Positions 35,074 through 42,709 of a stretch of DNA of 64,000 bases are shown piece by piece (position 1 is the stretch's first letter; each line of letters begins with the position of its first letter). Source of the DNA: CAWFMO01 sp963817065 (GTDB taxonomy: Bacteria; Actinomycetota; Thermoleophilia; Solirubrobacterales; 70-9). The stretch spans positions 186,001 to 250,000 of the forward strand of contig CAWFMO010000002.1 in NCBI GenBank assembly GCA_963817065.1, written 5' to 3'. The position numbers and the translations under genes were made by a program. The notes beneath the pieces were generated by a model, which worked only from the letters and a program-made list of their open reading frames with translations, did no database searches and was not told where the DNA came from.

Positions 35074-36615
35074 TCAGCGGCGCTTCTTCTTCTTGCATTT
35101 CTTCTTCCCGGGCTTCGCTGCGACGGACGCCGGCTTGCGCTTCTTTTTCCTCTTGCATCTCTTGGCCACCGCAACCGCGGGGGGCGTGGGAGCGACGCCG
35201 ACCGGGGTCCCGCTCCCCGCGGCCGGGGCGGGGATCTCGATCGCGCCGATGTCGCAGCCGGTCGCCGGTCGGGGAACCCCGCGCTGATCGGTCGTCACCG
35301 GGTCGCCGCTCGAGTCGGTGCACGGTGCGGCGTCGATCGCCGCGCTTCCCGGCCCGAGCAGGTTGTGCGAGGTGAAGTTCCCGTAGAAGGAGTTCAGGGT
35401 CAGGTTCGGGTCGCCCGGGCTGAAGCTCGCCGGACAGCCGGTGCCGGACGGGAACGCGAGGTTGCCCCCGGCGTCAATCGGGTCGATCCCCTCGCAGAGC
35501 GGTTCGGCCGCGGCCGTATTGCGAGTGATCAGCGTGTTCCGCAGCTCCGCGGTCCCGCTGGTCACCGCGAGGTTGGTGCCGAAGGCCGGCGGGCTGGGCA
35601 CAATGTCCGCGATCGTGACGTTGGTCAGGTAGTTGTCGGAATCCGACACCAGGAGCCCGCCGCCCATGCCGTCGGTGGTCGCACCATCTCCGGCCCCGGA
35701 GAGGGCGAGCGTGGAGTTCTTCAACAACATCGAGTCCCCGGTGCTGTGGATCGCGCCGCCGCCGCCTCCTTCGCTGGTCGTCCCGGAGCCGCCGTTGCCC
35801 GCGCCGCTGAACCTGAAGCCCGAGCGTTCGATCAGAGCGGTGCCGCCGCCGGCGATTTGGATCGCCCCGCCGCTGCCTCCCTCCCCGCCGACGTTGTTGA
35901 AGCCGACTCCGCCCGTACCGGCGCCGCCCGAGAGCTCCGAGCCCCTGACGATGAGCACGCCGGTCGAGAAGATCGCGCCGCCGCCGCCCCCGACCCCGCC
36001 AGGCGATCCCGCGCCGCCGTCCCCTGCGCCGCCGACGATCGCGCTGTCGGTGACCTGGAGCGTGCCCGTGTTGGCGATCGCGCCACCCGAGCCGCCCTCG
36101 CCGCCGGCCGCGCCCGTTCCGTCGCCTCCGTTTCCGGCTTCGTTGAGCGCGGTGCGCACGCGTGTCAGTGAGAGCAGCCCGTCGTTGAGGATCGCGCCGC
36201 CGTCGGCGCCGGGACCTCCCGCTCCCCCGTTGTTGTCGGCGCCATCGGGGGCCGCCCCGTTCTTCAGCCCGACGTCGACGAAGTTGACGATGATCGAGTC
36301 GTTGACGGAGCCGATGTTGAAGAGGCGGTGCACGGCGAAGCCCCCGCGCTCGATCTCGGTCGCGTTCATCCCGAGGCCGCGAACGGTCAGCGACTTGTCG
36401 ATCATGATCTCGCTCTCGACCTGAGGATCGATGCTCGCGCTCTGGAAGGTGACGGTGCCGCCGGGGGGCGTATCGATGATCTCCTGGCGCAGACTGCCCT
36501 GGCCGGTGTCGTCGGAGTTGACGACGAGCTGTGCCTGGGCCGCGGGCGCCGACAACGCCACCACCCCCATCGATGCGACCAACGCCGCGAGCACCCTGCC
36601 GTTCAGCTTCTTCAT
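35074..36615 (-). CDS. Secreted beta-helix protein with choice-of-anchor Q region and cationic tail
   Basis: 513-aa exported protein. Signal peptide at 1-28; from about 75 to 410 a right-handed parallel beta-helix with Gly-rich loops, repeated IxNTGxL- and GGAI-type rungs. Then NLLGPGSAAIDAAPC and TDQRGVPRPATGCDIGAIEI, the choice-of-anchor Q pattern. The chain ends with a basic module holding two cysteines, KRCKRKKKRK and KKKCKKKKRR. A gggagg site precedes the ATG. Surface attachment or adhesion is a likely role; the target is unknown. Confidence 0.82.
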   Translation of the reverse strand: MKKLNGRVLAALVASMGVVALSAPAAQAQLVVNSDDTGQGSLRQEIIDTPPGGTVTFQSASIDPQVESEIMIDKSLTVRGLGMNATEIERGGFAVHRLFNIGSVNDSIIVNFVDVGLKNGAAPDGADNNGGAGGPGADGGAILNDGLLSLTRVRTALNEAGNGGDGTGAAGGEGGSGGAIANTGTLQVTDSAIVGGAGDGGAGSPGGVGGGGGAIFSTGVLIVRGSELSGGAGTGGVGFNNVGGEGGSGGAIQIAGGGTALIERSGFRFSGAGNGGSGTTSEGGGGGAIHSTGDSMLLKNSTLALSGAGDGATTDGMGGGLLVSDSDNYLTNVTIADIVPSPPAFGTNLAVTSGTAELRNTLITRNTAAAEPLCEGIDPIDAGGNLAFPSGTGCPASFSPGDPNLTLNSFYGNFTSHNLLGPGSAAIDAAPCTDSSGDPVTTDQRGVPRPATGCDIGAIEIPAPAAGSGTPVGVAPTPPAVAVAKRCKRKKKRKPASVAAKPGKKKCKKKKRR

Positions 36616-36701
36616 CCCCTGCCTCCCTTTGTAGTCCAGTTCGGTGCAGACCCTAGCGTCTCGAGGTCAGTCGAGGAGCCCATCCGGTGCGGGATCTCGC
36701 C

Positions 36702-37013
36702 CTAGAACCCGAGCGCGAACTTAGCGTCCTCGGACATCATCTCCGGGGACCACGGTGGGTCGAAGATCATCTTCGGGTGCACCTTGTTGACGCCCTCGAG
36801 CTCGCCGACGAACTCGCGCATCTGCTCTGAGACCTGGGGGCCGATCGGGCAGGCCGGGGTCGTGAGCGTGAAGGTGACGAAGACCTCTTCGCCCTCGATG
36901 TCGACGTCGTATACGAGGCCGAGCGAGACGAAGTCGAGCCCGAGCTCGGGGTCGATCACCTCTTCGAGCGCCTCGTAGACCTCTTCTTCGCTGGTTGTGG
37001 CTTCGGTTGCCAT
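36702..37013 (-). CDS. MIP18/SufT-type Fe-S assembly factor (DUF59)
   Basis: 103-aa cytoplasmic protein of the DUF59 family (SufT, PaaD, CIA2-like). VIDPELGLDFVSLGLVYDVD and LTTPACPIGP with C55 are the family hallmarks. Such proteins help load or mature Fe-S proteins and in actinobacteria usually sit at the end of the suf operon; here the gene stands alone 18 kb from sufD. The frame extends upstream, but the ATG at 37013 begins the conserved part. Confidence 0.9.
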   Translation of the reverse strand: MATEATTSEEEVYEALEEVIDPELGLDFVSLGLVYDVDIEGEEVFVTFTLTTPACPIGPQVSEQMREFVGELEGVNKVHPKMIFDPPWSPEMMSEDAKFALGF

Positions 37014-37061
37014 GCACAAAGGGTAGAGAACCGCGGCGATGAGCCTGGGTGACGGGCCCGG

Positions 37062-37613
37062 ATGTCTACGCTTCCTCGCGTGCCGCTCCTGATCCTCCTG
37101 CTCTTCATCGTCGTCCCGATCGCGGAGCTCTACGTGATCATCCGCGTCGGCGGCGCGATCGGCGTCCTGCCGACGCTCGCGATCCTCGTCGCCGACAGCC
37201 TGATCGGCGCGGCGCTGCTGCGCTCGCAAGGACGCGCGGCCTGGGGGCGGTTCCGCGACGCGCTCGAGCACAACCGCGTCCCCCACAAGGAGGTCTTCGA
37301 CGGCGCGATGGTGATCCTCGGCGGGGCGCTGCTGCTGACTCCCGGGTTCATCACCGACATCTTCGGGATCTTCCTGCTCCTGCCGCCGACGCGGGCGCTG
37401 GTCTGGCGTTTCGCGAAGCGGATGGTCGTCGCTAGGGTCGCCTTCGGCCCCCGGGTCGCGCACTGGGGCTACACGACGGCACGCGATCGCCGCCGCCCAC
37501 CCGGCCCGGGCCAGGCCGGGCCGCGGCCGACCGGCCCGCAACCGGGAGACATCGAGGGCAGCGGGCACGAGATCCCGGACGACCCTCCCGAGCTACCGGG
37601 CGAGCGGCAGTGA
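37062..37613 (+). CDS. fxsA: FxsA family membrane protein
   Basis: 183-aa cytoplasmic-membrane protein of the FxsA family, known in E. coli for relieving phage T7 exclusion when overproduced. Typical sequence: VPLLILLLFIVVPIAELYVI, then LRSQGRAAWGRFRDALEHNR and GGALLLTPGFITDIFG. The tail is Pro/Gly-rich. The GTG at 37080 is an alternative start. Its stop overlaps the GTG of the next gene (GTGA). Confidence 0.92.
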   Translation: MSTLPRVPLLILLLFIVVPIAELYVIIRVGGAIGVLPTLAILVADSLIGAALLRSQGRAAWGRFRDALEHNRVPHKEVFDGAMVILGGALLLTPGFITDIFGIFLLLPPTRALVWRFAKRMVVARVAFGPRVAHWGYTTARDRRRPPGPGQAGPRPTGPQPGDIEGSGHEIPDDPPELPGERQ

Positions 37614-38305
37614 CCGACGGACACTGGCTCGAGTTCGCGGACCGGGCGAGCGGACTGCGCGGCTGGCTCATGCCCGGCGTCGCGCTGCTGTTCGAGGGCG
37701 AGCGGGAGCTGTTCGCGGGGCCGGGCGACGTCTCGGTGGCCGTCGAGGGCGGCGGCGGGCGCGCCGAGCTGCGTTCTGAGTCCCTCAGCGCGACGGTCGA
37801 GGTCAGGTCGGCGGCTGAGCCCGGGCCGGTGAGCGCCGGGCCCGCGTCGGTCGAGCTCGAGCTCGACGGCAAGCGCCGGTCGATTCGCGGCGCCGGCGGT
37901 TTCGGCGCCGCCGACCTCGACGGCGAGCTGGTCAGGACGCTGCTGGCGCTGCGCGAGGACGGGTCCTCGCTGGCGCTGCGATCGACCCGGCCGCAGGGCG
38001 CCCGCGACCACGCCGCCGAGCACGCCGAGGCCTGGCTGCTCGAGGGCGACGGCGCCGAGCCGCGGGTGATCGAGGAGCCTCTGCTCTCGACCGAGTACGA
38101 CAGCGGCGGCGTCCACTCGAGGGCCGGGCTCGAGCTCTGGATGGGCGGCGACGACGAGCTTCCGCTGCGCGGCGCGGGGACGCGGGTCGCCGGCGCCGAG
38201 CTCGCGATCGACGGCTGGCGGATCGACGCGGCGCTCTTCGACTGGAGCGTCGAGGGAATCGAGGGCGCCGGCAGCTACCTGATCTGGCGCCGCGCCGATG
38301 GCTGA
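37610..38305 (+). CDS. Conserved hypothetical protein, all-beta
   Basis: 231-aa protein starting at GTG. The pattern is a mostly beta protein with paired-looking segments (AGPGDVSVAVEGGGGRAELR, SATVEVRSAAEPGPVSAGP) and ends GAGSYLIWRRADG. No signal peptide or membrane segment. It is overlapped by fxsA upstream and by the HAD gene downstream, so the three form one unit. I do not recognise the family. Confidence 0.7.
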   Translation: MTDGHWLEFADRASGLRGWLMPGVALLFEGERELFAGPGDVSVAVEGGGGRAELRSESLSATVEVRSAAEPGPVSAGPASVELELDGKRRSIRGAGGFGAADLDGELVRTLLALREDGSSLALRSTRPQGARDHAAEHAEAWLLEGDGAEPRVIEEPLLSTEYDSGGVHSRAGLELWMGGDDELPLRGAGTRVAGAELAIDGWRIDAALFDWSVEGIEGAGSYLIWRRADG

Positions 38306-38966
38306 CCCGAACGCGTCGCGGCCGCCGATCGCGGCCGTGATCTCCGACTTCGGCGGCGTGCTCACGAGCCCGCTGCTGCACTCGTTCGCCGCGGTCCAGG
38401 ACGAGACCGGGATCTCGTTCGAGGCGCTCGGCAAGGCGATGCAGGCGATCGCCGAGCGCGACGGCGAGCACCCGCTCTACGAGCTCGAGAAGGGCGAGAT
38501 CAGCGAGGTCGACTTCCACGAGAAGATCCGCGACGAGTTCGAGCGCTCGCTCGGGCACCGTCCGGAGCTATACCGCTTCAGCGAGCACTACTTCGAGGCG
38601 CTGGAGCCGAACCAGCCGATGATCGAGCTGATGCGCGAGGCGAAGGAGCGCGGGCTGCGGATGGCGCTGTTGACCAACAACGTCCGCGAGTGGGAGCCGA
38701 AGTGGCGCTCGATGCTGCCCGTCGACGAGATCTTCGAGCTCGTCGTCGACTCCGCCTTCGTCGGCGTCCGCAAGCCCGACCCGGAGATCTACGAGTTGAC
38801 GCTCGAGCGGCTCGGCGACGGGATCGCCGCCGAGCAGTGCCTGTTCGTCGACGACGTCGAGGTCAACTGCGAGGCCGCCCGCGCACTGGGCATGACCGCG
38901 GTCCACTACCGCGAGCCCGAGCAGGCGATCGCCGAGATCCGCGCGGCGCTCGACGGCCGCCGCTAG
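38298..38966 (+). CDS. HAD-superfamily hydrolase, subfamily IA
   Basis: 222-aa haloacid-dehalogenase-type hydrolase close to the phosphatase domain of soluble epoxide hydrolases. Motif I is ISDFGGVLT (D-F-G rather than the usual D-x-D), motif II LLTNNV, motif III GVRKPDPEIY and motif IV LFVDDVEVN. The G for the second Asp of motif I also occurs in related dehalogenase-like and epoxide-hydrolase-like members, so activity as a phosphatase is uncertain. It overlaps the previous gene by eight bases. Confidence 0.88.
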   Translation: MADPNASRPPIAAVISDFGGVLTSPLLHSFAAVQDETGISFEALGKAMQAIAERDGEHPLYELEKGEISEVDFHEKIRDEFERSLGHRPELYRFSEHYFEALEPNQPMIELMREAKERGLRMALLTNNVREWEPKWRSMLPVDEIFELVVDSAFVGVRKPDPEIYELTLERLGDGIAAEQCLFVDDVEVNCEAARALGMTAVHYREPEQAIAEIRAALDGRR

Positions 38967-39056
38967 ACCGTCGCTGGGTTGCGGATTACTGCTTGTCTGG
39001 GTCTCAAACCACCGCAGTTCGCGGTCTACGGCCGAGACTGTGAACGGAGGCGGCGG

Positions 39057-39512
39057 CTAGTTGTCGGAGCCGATGCGGTCCCAGATGTAGAGCTCCATCG
39101 CCTCGCGCGCGAGCTCCATCAGCCGCGGTGCCGGCAGCCACTCGATCACCGTGTCGAGCGCCCGCTCCTCGGTCAGGCCGGCCTCGAAGGCCTCCTCGCC
39201 GCGGAACCCGGCGGCGAGCTTGAGCGCCTCGCGGCGATGCTCGCCGAGCGAGTCGAAGGCGCCCATCAGGAAGTCGGCGTTCGGCACCGGCACGCCGACC
39301 TCCATCGAGCCGTGCCAGGCCGCGAGCATCGAGATGTCGTGCTCGTCGAGCTCCGTGATCGCCTTCGCGTAGTGGGTCTCGAGCTCGTCCTCGGGGATCT
39401 CGTCGACCCACGCGCGGATGACCTCGCCGAGCAGCTGCCGGCGGGCCTCGCGGCCGACCGAGTCGGCGATCGCGCGGATCGCGTCAGCGGGGTCTATGAA
39501 GCAGAGCGCCAT
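39057..39512 (-). CDS. Conserved hypothetical helical protein
   Basis: 151-aa, acidic, apparently all-helical soluble protein: FIDPADAIRAIADSVGREAR at the start and LPAPRLMELAREAMELYIWD at the end. No signal peptide, cysteine pair or known motif. It faces the HAD gene and is divergent from addB, with 89 bp between it and the addB start. Family unknown. Confidence 0.65.
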   Translation of the reverse strand: MALCFIDPADAIRAIADSVGREARRQLLGEVIRAWVDEIPEDELETHYAKAITELDEHDISMLAAWHGSMEVGVPVPNADFLMGAFDSLGEHRREALKLAAGFRGEEAFEAGLTEERALDTVIEWLPAPRLMELAREAMELYIWDRIGSDN

Positions 39513-39601
39513 GGCGCCAAAGGTAGAGTCGGCTCCCGACGGAAAAACGCCCCCCGCCAGGCGTGCGATTCCGTCCCCGAAGAGAGGCAGGATCGAAGGC
39601 G

Positions 39602-42600
39602 ATGGCGTTGAAGCTCATAGTTGGCCCTCCGAACTCCGGCCGCGCCGGCGGCGTCCGCGGCTGGCTCGCCGAGCGGGCCCGCGACGGCCGCGGGCCGCTG
39701 CTCGTCGTGCCGACTGCCACCGACGTCCAGCGCTTCCGCCGCGAGCTCGCCGGACTCGACCGATCCGACCGCGAGCCGGTCGCGGTAGGAGCCGAGGTCG
39801 TCGGCTTCGGGCCGCTGTTCGCGATCGTCGCCCGGGCCCTGGACGGCGGCGGCGAGCAGCGAATCGCCCCCGAGCAGCGCGCGGCGCTGGTCCGGCGCGC
39901 GGTCGCCCGGGTCGCGCTGCGCGGGCCGCTCGCCGAGTCGGCCGCCCGCCCCGGCTTCCCGATCGAGCTCGACCGGCTGATCTCCGACCTCCAGGCGGCG
40001 GGCGCCGACCCCGCGGCGATTCCCGACGCCGCCCGCAAGCGCCCGGCGCTCGCGGGGCTCGCCGATCTCTACCGCGGCTACCTCGCCGCCGTCGCCCAGC
40101 TCGAGGGTCGCACCGACGGGCACGGCGTCGCGCGCGCGGCGACCGACTCGCTGCGCGCGCGGCCCGAGGGCTGGGAGGCGCGCCCGGTCGCCTTCTACGG
40201 CTTCGACGACATGACCGGCGAGCAGCTGCGGCTGGTCGAGGCGCTCGCCGACGCGGCGGAGGTCCTGGTCACGGTGACGTTCGAGGACCGCGAGGCGCTG
40301 GCCGAGCGCGCGCGGCTGCGGGCCGAGCTGCTCGAGGGCTCGAGCGACGTCGACGAGCAGCGCCTCGACCGCAACCCCGCCTACACCGAGAGCGCCCTGC
40401 TGCGGCATCTCGAGCGGCAGCTTTTCGCCGCCCGGCCGCAACCGGCGGAGCTCGACCCGGCGGCCGACGGCGGGCTCGTCGTCCTCGAGGCCGCGGGGCT
40501 GCGGGTCCAGGCCGAACAGATCGCGATCGAGGTCGCGAGGCTGCTTGTCGAGGAGGGCCAGCGCCCCGACGAGGTCACGATCGCGGTCCGCTCGCCGGGC
40601 GTCGTCGGGCCGCTGCTCGCGGCGGCGCTCGCCGAGCAGGGCGTGCCCGCCGCGCTCCAGGCCGAGCTCCCGGTCACCGGGACCGCGACCGGCCGCGGGG
40701 TCGCCGCCCTGACCCGGGCCGCGCTCCCCGGCGGCGGCGCCTCGGACGTGCTCGCATTCCTGCGGGCGCCCGGGGTCGTCGGCGCGGCGAGCGTCGACGG
40801 CTTCGAGCTCGCGCTGCGCCGCGCAGGCGTCCGCGAGGCCGGCGATGCGGTCGACCTCTGGGAGCAGCGCCAGCGCGACAAGGATGGTGGGCGGCCGCTG
40901 CGCGAGCTGGCCCAGCTCCGCGACGCCAGGGACCCCGCCGAGGCCCTGTCGGCGCTGCGGCGGATCGCGCGCGGGCTCGCCGAGCGGCCCCAGGAGCGGG
41001 TCGACGGCGCTCGCGACGAGACGGAGGCGGTCGAGCTGCGGGCCGCGGCGGCGATCGGCGCGGCACTCGACGCGCTCGCCGAGCTCGGGCTGCTGAGCGA
41101 TCCCTCTGCCGCGCTCGCCGAGGCCCTGAGCGCGATCGAGGCGCTCGAGCTTCCCGCGCTCCAGGGCGCCGGCGAGGGCCGGGTCCTGATCACGAGCCCG
41201 GCCGCGATCCGCGCCCGCCCGGTCGCGAACCTGTTCGTCGCCTCGATCCAGGAGGGCGAGTTCCCCGCGCCCGACCGCGCCGATCCGCTGGTCCTCGACC
41301 GCGACCGCGGCTTGCTCGGGCTGCCGGGCCGCGCGAGCCACGAGGCCGAGGAGCGCTTCCTCTTCTACAGCTGCGTGTCGCGGCCGACGCGCCGCCTCTA
41401 TCTCTGCTGGCGATCGGCGGAGGAGGACGGCAGCGCCGCCGGGCGCTCGAGCTTCCTCGAGCAGGTCGGCAGGGCGATCGACCCGGCCGACGCGCTCGGC
41501 GCGCTCGCGCCGCTCACCCGGCGCCGCGAGCTCGACCGGATCGCGCCCGCGCCCGAGGAGGCCGGGAGCCCGCGCCAGCTCGCCCGCGCGCTCGCCTCGA
41601 GCTTCGGCCCCGCGGCGCCCTCGGCGGTGTCCGCGACCTCGGTTCCGCCCGAGACCGCGGCCGGGGTGACGGCGGACCTCGAGCGCGCGCTGGCGGCGAA
41701 CGCGAAACCGGGACCGCTCACCGACCCGGGCGTGCTCGCCGAGCTCGGCGAGCGTCGGCTGTTCGGGACATCGACCCTCGAGGAGTGGATGGGCTGCTCC
41801 TATCGCTGGTTCGTCGGTCACGAGCTCTCGCCGCGTCCGCTCGGCCCGGCGCCAGAGCCGCTCGCGCAGGGTGGCCTCCTGCACCGGGTCCTCCAGCTCC
41901 TCTACGGGGAGCGCCCGGGCGGGACCGAAGCCCCCTCCCCCGCCTCGCTCGCGAGCTGGGTCCAGCGGGGCGCGGAGCTGACCGAGGAGCTCGCCGGGGA
42001 GGCGGGGCTCGGCGGCTCGCGGCCCGAGCAGATCGCCTCGCGCTCGCGGATCGAGGGCCTGATCGCCCGCTTCCTCCGCCACGAGGCGGAACTGGCGGCC
42101 GAGCGGCGGCTGCGGCCCGCGGTCTTCGAGGGCGGCTTCGGCGAGCGCGAGAGCGACGAGCGGCCGCCGCTCGAGCTCGGCGACTTCGCCCTCCACGGCT
42201 CGATCGACCGGATCGACCTGACCCCGGACGGCGAGGCGGGCGCGATCTTCGACTACAAGACCTCGCGCGAGGTCTCGATCGGCAAACACCTCTCGACCCG
42301 CGAGGCGATCGCCGAGCACGGCAAGCTCCAGCCCGGGCTCTACGCGCTCGCCGTGCGCGAGCTCTGGGGCGTCGAGCCGCTCGCTGCGCTCTACTACCCG
42401 CTCGCCGCGACCGAGAAGCCCGGCCCGCGCGGGATCGCCCGCGCCGACCAGGTCGATGGCGAGCTCGCCGGGCTCGAGATCTCAGGCTCCAAGGACGACC
42501 GCCTCGACCCCGACGCGTTCGCGGGGGCGCTCGACGCCGCACGCGAGACGGCGATCTCGATCGTCACCGAGATGCGCGCCGGGAAGATCGACCGGGTCCC

Positions 42601-42709
42601 GCTCGGCGGCGACTGCGGCTACTGCGAGTACTCGTCGGTCTGCAGGATCGAGCGCGCGGCGAGGATCGACCCGGAGGAGCCCGACCGCGACGAGGAGGGC
42701 GCCGAGTGA
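39602..42709 (+). CDS. addB: AddB-like helicase-exonuclease subunit with Fe-S PD-(D/E)XK nuclease
   Basis: 1035-aa subunit of an AddAB-type double-strand-break resection complex. The N-terminus has a degenerate P-loop, VGPPNSGRAGG, so ATPase activity is doubtful. The C-terminus is a RecB-family nuclease: GSIDRIDLTPDGEAGAIFDYKTSRE, with the Fe-S cysteines in EEWMGCSYRWF and in GDCGYCEYSSVC. Start at 39602, where gaagg precedes the ATG. It overlaps the helicase gene by four bases. Confidence 0.87.
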   Translation: MALKLIVGPPNSGRAGGVRGWLAERARDGRGPLLVVPTATDVQRFRRELAGLDRSDREPVAVGAEVVGFGPLFAIVARALDGGGEQRIAPEQRAALVRRAVARVALRGPLAESAARPGFPIELDRLISDLQAAGADPAAIPDAARKRPALAGLADLYRGYLAAVAQLEGRTDGHGVARAATDSLRARPEGWEARPVAFYGFDDMTGEQLRLVEALADAAEVLVTVTFEDREALAERARLRAELLEGSSDVDEQRLDRNPAYTESALLRHLERQLFAARPQPAELDPAADGGLVVLEAAGLRVQAEQIAIEVARLLVEEGQRPDEVTIAVRSPGVVGPLLAAALAEQGVPAALQAELPVTGTATGRGVAALTRAALPGGGASDVLAFLRAPGVVGAASVDGFELALRRAGVREAGDAVDLWEQRQRDKDGGRPLRELAQLRDARDPAEALSALRRIARGLAERPQERVDGARDETEAVELRAAAAIGAALDALAELGLLSDPSAALAEALSAIEALELPALQGAGEGRVLITSPAAIRARPVANLFVASIQEGEFPAPDRADPLVLDRDRGLLGLPGRASHEAEERFLFYSCVSRPTRRLYLCWRSAEEDGSAAGRSSFLEQVGRAIDPADALGALAPLTRRRELDRIAPAPEEAGSPRQLARALASSFGPAAPSAVSATSVPPETAAGVTADLERALAANAKPGPLTDPGVLAELGERRLFGTSTLEEWMGCSYRWFVGHELSPRPLGPAPEPLAQGGLLHRVLQLLYGERPGGTEAPSPASLASWVQRGAELTEELAGEAGLGGSRPEQIASRSRIEGLIARFLRHEAELAAERRLRPAVFEGGFGERESDERPPLELGDFALHGSIDRIDLTPDGEAGAIFDYKTSREVSIGKHLSTREAIAEHGKLQPGLYALAVRELWGVEPLAALYYPLAATEKPGPRGIARADQVDGELAGLEISGSKDDRLDPDAFAGALDAARETAISIVTEMRAGKIDRVPLGGDCGYCEYSSVCRIERAARIDPEEPDRDEEGAE

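Noticed and set aside
37062..37613. Phage-defence role for the FxsA gene
   Set aside because: FxsA is a widespread housekeeping-like membrane protein and no defence genes lie nearby.
38967..39056. Possible RNA gene in the gap after the HAD gene
   Set aside because: No tRNA cloverleaf, strong hairpin or conserved motif is visible in this 90-bp gap.
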